Shown: in pieces, positions 30,498 through 32,660 of the stretch
Position numbering within the stretch: the first letter of the stretch is position 1
Layout: each line of letters starts with the position of its first letter
Assembly (NCBI GenBank): GCA_934445015.1
Contig: CAKSDJ010000013.1
Span: 1 to 32,660 of the forward strand
DNA length: 32,660 nucleotides
Source of the DNA: an uncultured Eubacteriales bacterium
GTDB taxonomy: Bacteria > Bacillota > Clostridia > Oscillospirales > Acutalibacteraceae
Direction: 5' to 3'
The notes under the pieces: generated by a model
What the model was told of the DNA's origin: nothing
Seen by the model: the letters and a program-made list of their open reading frames with translations, nothing else
Databases searched by the model: none
Program-made: the position numbers and the translations under genes

Positions 30498-31347
30498 ATC
30501 TCCAACCTGCAATATCGCCTTTTTCAAAAGAATAACTTAACTTTTTACCGTAAATTTTTTCATAAGCTGCAGATTTAAGCTCATAATCCCTTTGCGCCAT
30601 TCGGGCACTGTTTTCACGGGCGCTCTTTTGCGGATCCGGATACAGCGTACCAAGAATATGCAACCTGTATTTCACCTTGTAAAATTCATCGGTATCAACT
30701 TTTTCAGTGTCAACTATCTCAACAAAAAGCGAAAGCACCGGTACGCTGAGTTTTGCCGCAAAAAGATATGCCCCCCTCTTAGGCGGACGAGGCTTTCTGT
30801 AATTAAACCACATCTCCTGTTCGGGATATATCAAAACAGAACTGCCGTTTTTCAGATTTTCGCCTAACACATCAAGAAAATCATGCGTCAGATATCTCGG
30901 ATCCTCGGAAATTGGTATCGTGTCGGCATAATTCATCAAAAGCCCTATGGGTCCGGTCATTGCAAAATTTGAAGTCTGACTTACAATCTTAACCTTTCCG
31001 TTTCCGTACTTTTTGACAAAATACCTTATAATAGTATTTTCCAAAGGACCAAAATGGTTACTTGTGATTATCATACCATTTGACATATCGGGCAAATTTT
31101 CAAGACCTGTTATTTCGGTATCGCGGTTTATAATTGCCGTAGCGGAATTTACAAATCCGCGAACTAAAAACCTTTTGAACTTAAAACCCGGTTTTTTAAT
31201 ATCCGACAAATATTTTTGTGTTATGCTTTTCGATTGTTCGGCAGTCAAAACCGGATCATTCAGTTCAACTTTAGCATAAAAATCACCGGCTTCGACACTT
31301 TTCTTAATGTTTTCAATAACTGCTCCGCGGTTATCGCCTATAATCAT
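30487..31347 (-). CDS. PlsC-like acyltransferase (first of a pair)
   Basis: A 286-residue member of the same superfamily as its downstream neighbour. It has the NHx4E variant NHFGPLEN instead of the usual NHx4D, the block VLIYPEQEMWFNY and a GPIGLLMNYADTIPI stretch. The Asp to Glu change at the catalytic pair is notable; Glu is tolerated in some divergent members. Its ATG overlaps the GT8 stop (ATGA), so it is coupled to the glycosyltransferase gene. Substrate unknown. Confidence 0.77.
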   Translation of the reverse strand: MIIGDNRGAVIENIKKSVEAGDFYAKVELNDPVLTAEQSKSITQKYLSDIKKPGFKFKRFLVRGFVNSATAIINRDTEITGLENLPDMSNGMIITSNHFGPLENTIIRYFVKKYGNGKVKIVSQTSNFAMTGPIGLLMNYADTIPISEDPRYLTHDFLDVLGENLKNGSSVLIYPEQEMWFNYRKPRPPKRGAYLFAAKLSVPVLSLFVEIVDTEKVDTDEFYKVKYRLHILGTLYPDPQKSARENSARMAQRDYELKSAAYEKIYGKKLSYSFEKGDIAGWRYEK

Positions 31348-32297
31348 AATCTGATTTTCACTCCGCTGTCATACATCTTTTTAAAAGTAACATCTGAATT
31401 CGCTATCTGAAGTCCGCGATCTATCAAAAGGTCAAGACATTTTGAATCCGCTTCTTTTTGACTGTCGGAATAACTGTTTTTAAACTCCTTGATTTTATCA
31501 ATATAGCCGCTGTCTTTTGCATACTCCCAAAAATACTCACCGTACTGGATATCATCATAACACCAGGGTTTTGAAAACAGATTATAATGTATCAATCTGG
31601 CATCCTCAAGTTCCGGTCGGTTATCATTCGGCATAGCATCCCATACTTCAGATAAATAATATATTTTTCCGTTGCATAACGCATTCAAATAATCCTGATC
31701 CGGTGCGACACTGTCAAAGTGATATTTATTAAGCAGTGATAAAAAGTGTTTATCAAGCTCTTTTTCACGAAGCAGTTTTAAGTTCATAAGTAACACGCCC
31801 GAATTTATATACTGCTCCTTAGCAACGCCTACGGCCTTTTCCATATACTCGCAAAGCGGAGGCACATCAAGAACCGACAAATCGTTGCATGCACCTATAT
31901 AATTTTCGCCTATATCCGTATCAAAAAGTTCAGCCAGATCACCTTTTAATACAATATCGCTGTCTATGTAAATCGCTTTATCATATTGCGGAAACATAGC
32001 AGGTATAAACAGCCTGAAATATATTGTTAGCGTAAAATAATCACAACGCAAACGGTTAGACATTCTGTCGGTTATTGTTTCAAGTCCCGTACCCATAGAT
32101 TCAAACTGTATATCAAAATTATCTGTCTTAAATACCGATAAGCGTTTACGGTTTTCTTCGCTTAAATCCTTATAAAGCACTATCGCCTTGTACTTTCTGT
32201 CGGGCGAGCAGTTTTTAATCGCAGAGTTCAATGCAACAGCAAGATACGGTGCGTATGAGTCATCAATAGAAAAGAAAATCGGAATTTCTTTATTCAT
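31344..32297 (-). CDS. GT8 family glycosyltransferase
   Basis: A 317-residue retaining glycosyltransferase of the LgtC/GT8 type, normally using a UDP-hexose. It shows the opening IFFSIDDSYAPYLAVALNS, the metal-binding DxD in YIDSDIV near residue 112, the NSGVLLMNL motif near residue 167 and the C-terminal HYNLFSKPW metal and phosphate block. There is no membrane segment. The ribosome site is AGAGGAG at an elongated spacing. It is preceded by another GT8 gene and followed by acyltransferases, so it probably acts on an envelope glycolipid or polysaccharide. Confidence 0.88.
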   Translation of the reverse strand: MNKEIPIFFSIDDSYAPYLAVALNSAIKNCSPDRKYKAIVLYKDLSEENRKRLSVFKTDNFDIQFESMGTGLETITDRMSNRLRCDYFTLTIYFRLFIPAMFPQYDKAIYIDSDIVLKGDLAELFDTDIGENYIGACNDLSVLDVPPLCEYMEKAVGVAKEQYINSGVLLMNLKLLREKELDKHFLSLLNKYHFDSVAPDQDYLNALCNGKIYYLSEVWDAMPNDNRPELEDARLIHYNLFSKPWCYDDIQYGEYFWEYAKDSGYIDKIKEFKNSYSDSQKEADSKCLDLLIDRGLQIANSDVTFKKMYDSGVKIRL

Positions 32298-32301
32298 AAT
32301 T

Positions 32302-32660
32302 TTATATACTCCTCTTCATATAAATTTTAAGTTTTAAATATTCATTTAATATATCGTCATAAGCGTGCAGTTTGAGTTTTTTGTGTACATCCTCAACATT
32401 CCACGGTTTAACGCATACTTTGTGAAACCACGGCAAAAATCTGAAACTCGTTGTAAAGTGTTGAAACACGGTATCGTTACGCAGTTTTCGCTGTTCATTA
32501 TAATTCCTGCTGCATATTTTTTTATAGTTACACAGTTTATTTATAGCGGATTGGTCCGGCATAAACATTTTTTTATCGGTGCACATCTCCCGACATTTTT
32601 TAAACAGACCGGTCTCCCTTATCTTTTTAAGATTAAGCAAAAGCACGCCCGAGTTTATAT
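32302..32660 (-). CDS. GT8 family glycosyltransferase, C-terminal part (cut by window edge)
   Basis: The reading frame continues past the right edge. The first visible residues are INSGVLLLNLKKIRETGLF, which is the NSGVLLxNL motif of GT8 enzymes, and VKPWNV matches the KPW block near the C-terminus. The DxD half lies outside the window. The stop is 4 bases before the ATG of the complete GT8 gene, so the two are a tandem pair in one operon. Confidence 0.8.
   Translation of the reverse strand, partial: INSGVLLLNLKKIRETGLFKKCREMCTDKKMFMPDQSAINKLCNYKKICSRNYNEQRKLRNDTVFQHFTTSFRFLPWFHKVCVKPWNVEDVHKKLKLHAYDDILNEYLKLKIYMKRSI

Noticed and set aside
1..32660. tRNA, rRNA or riboswitch
   Set aside because: No cloverleaf, rRNA segment or recognisable riboswitch core was seen on either strand, although a small structured RNA could be missed by eye.

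Overview
The window looks like low-GC Bacillota, most likely an anaerobic Clostridia-type chromosome. The host genes, the phage gene families (XkdX, phi-LC3-type holin, BppU-like baseplate protein, RinA/ArpU-like regulator) and the strong AGGAGG ribosome sites all fit this. Species cannot be named from the sequence. About three quarters of the window (1 to about 25,140) is one side of a prophage. The remainder (about 25,200 to 32,660) is host chromosome.

Phage part, read right to left because nearly all genes are on the minus strand. At the host junction sits a compact switch: a LexA/CI-type S24 repressor (24520-25134, +) facing a strong minus-strand promoter, with palindromic GTATCTT/AAGATAC operators between them. 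Downstream of that promoter come a small membrane protein, two small cysteine-rich zinc-binding-like proteins and a RinA/ArpU-like regulator. The virion genes follow: small terminase, large terminase, membrane protein, scaffold, coat, portal, head-tail adaptor, stabilisation/nozzle-like protein, a coiled-coil protein, a giant 3022-residue polyvalent protein and a baseplate/tail protein. The left end carries small tail-end genes (including an XkdX protein of 40 residues), a holin and an amidase endolysin. The order and the absence of a tape-measure gene suggest a short-tailed (podovirus-like) phage. No integrase, excisionase or replication gene is present; they would have to lie left of position 1 or be missing.

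The most notable object is the giant gene (4411-13479). It joins membrane-interacting segments, a zeta-toxin-like kinase domain, a HELTH metallopeptidase, a degenerate LPD23-like domain, three tandem degenerate ADP-ribosyltransferase-like modules and a C-terminal DNA/RNA non-specific endonuclease-like domain. Immediately after the zeta domain, a second reading frame (9423-9914) encodes a 163-residue coiled-coil repeat protein with its own strong ribosome site and ATG. The DNA repeats there have diverged almost silently in this nested frame but not in the giant frame. The nested frame is therefore probably the one selected, and an overlapping gene is probably hidden inside the virion gene.

Host part: a 2-keto-3-deoxygluconate kinase and KDPG aldolase operon sharing a terminator region with the phage repressor, a class A penicillin-binding protein, a small exported protein on the opposite strand, and a minus-strand envelope cluster. 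That cluster has two GT8 glycosyltransferases (one cut by the window edge) followed by two PlsC-like acyltransferases, overlapped or closely spaced as in an operon.
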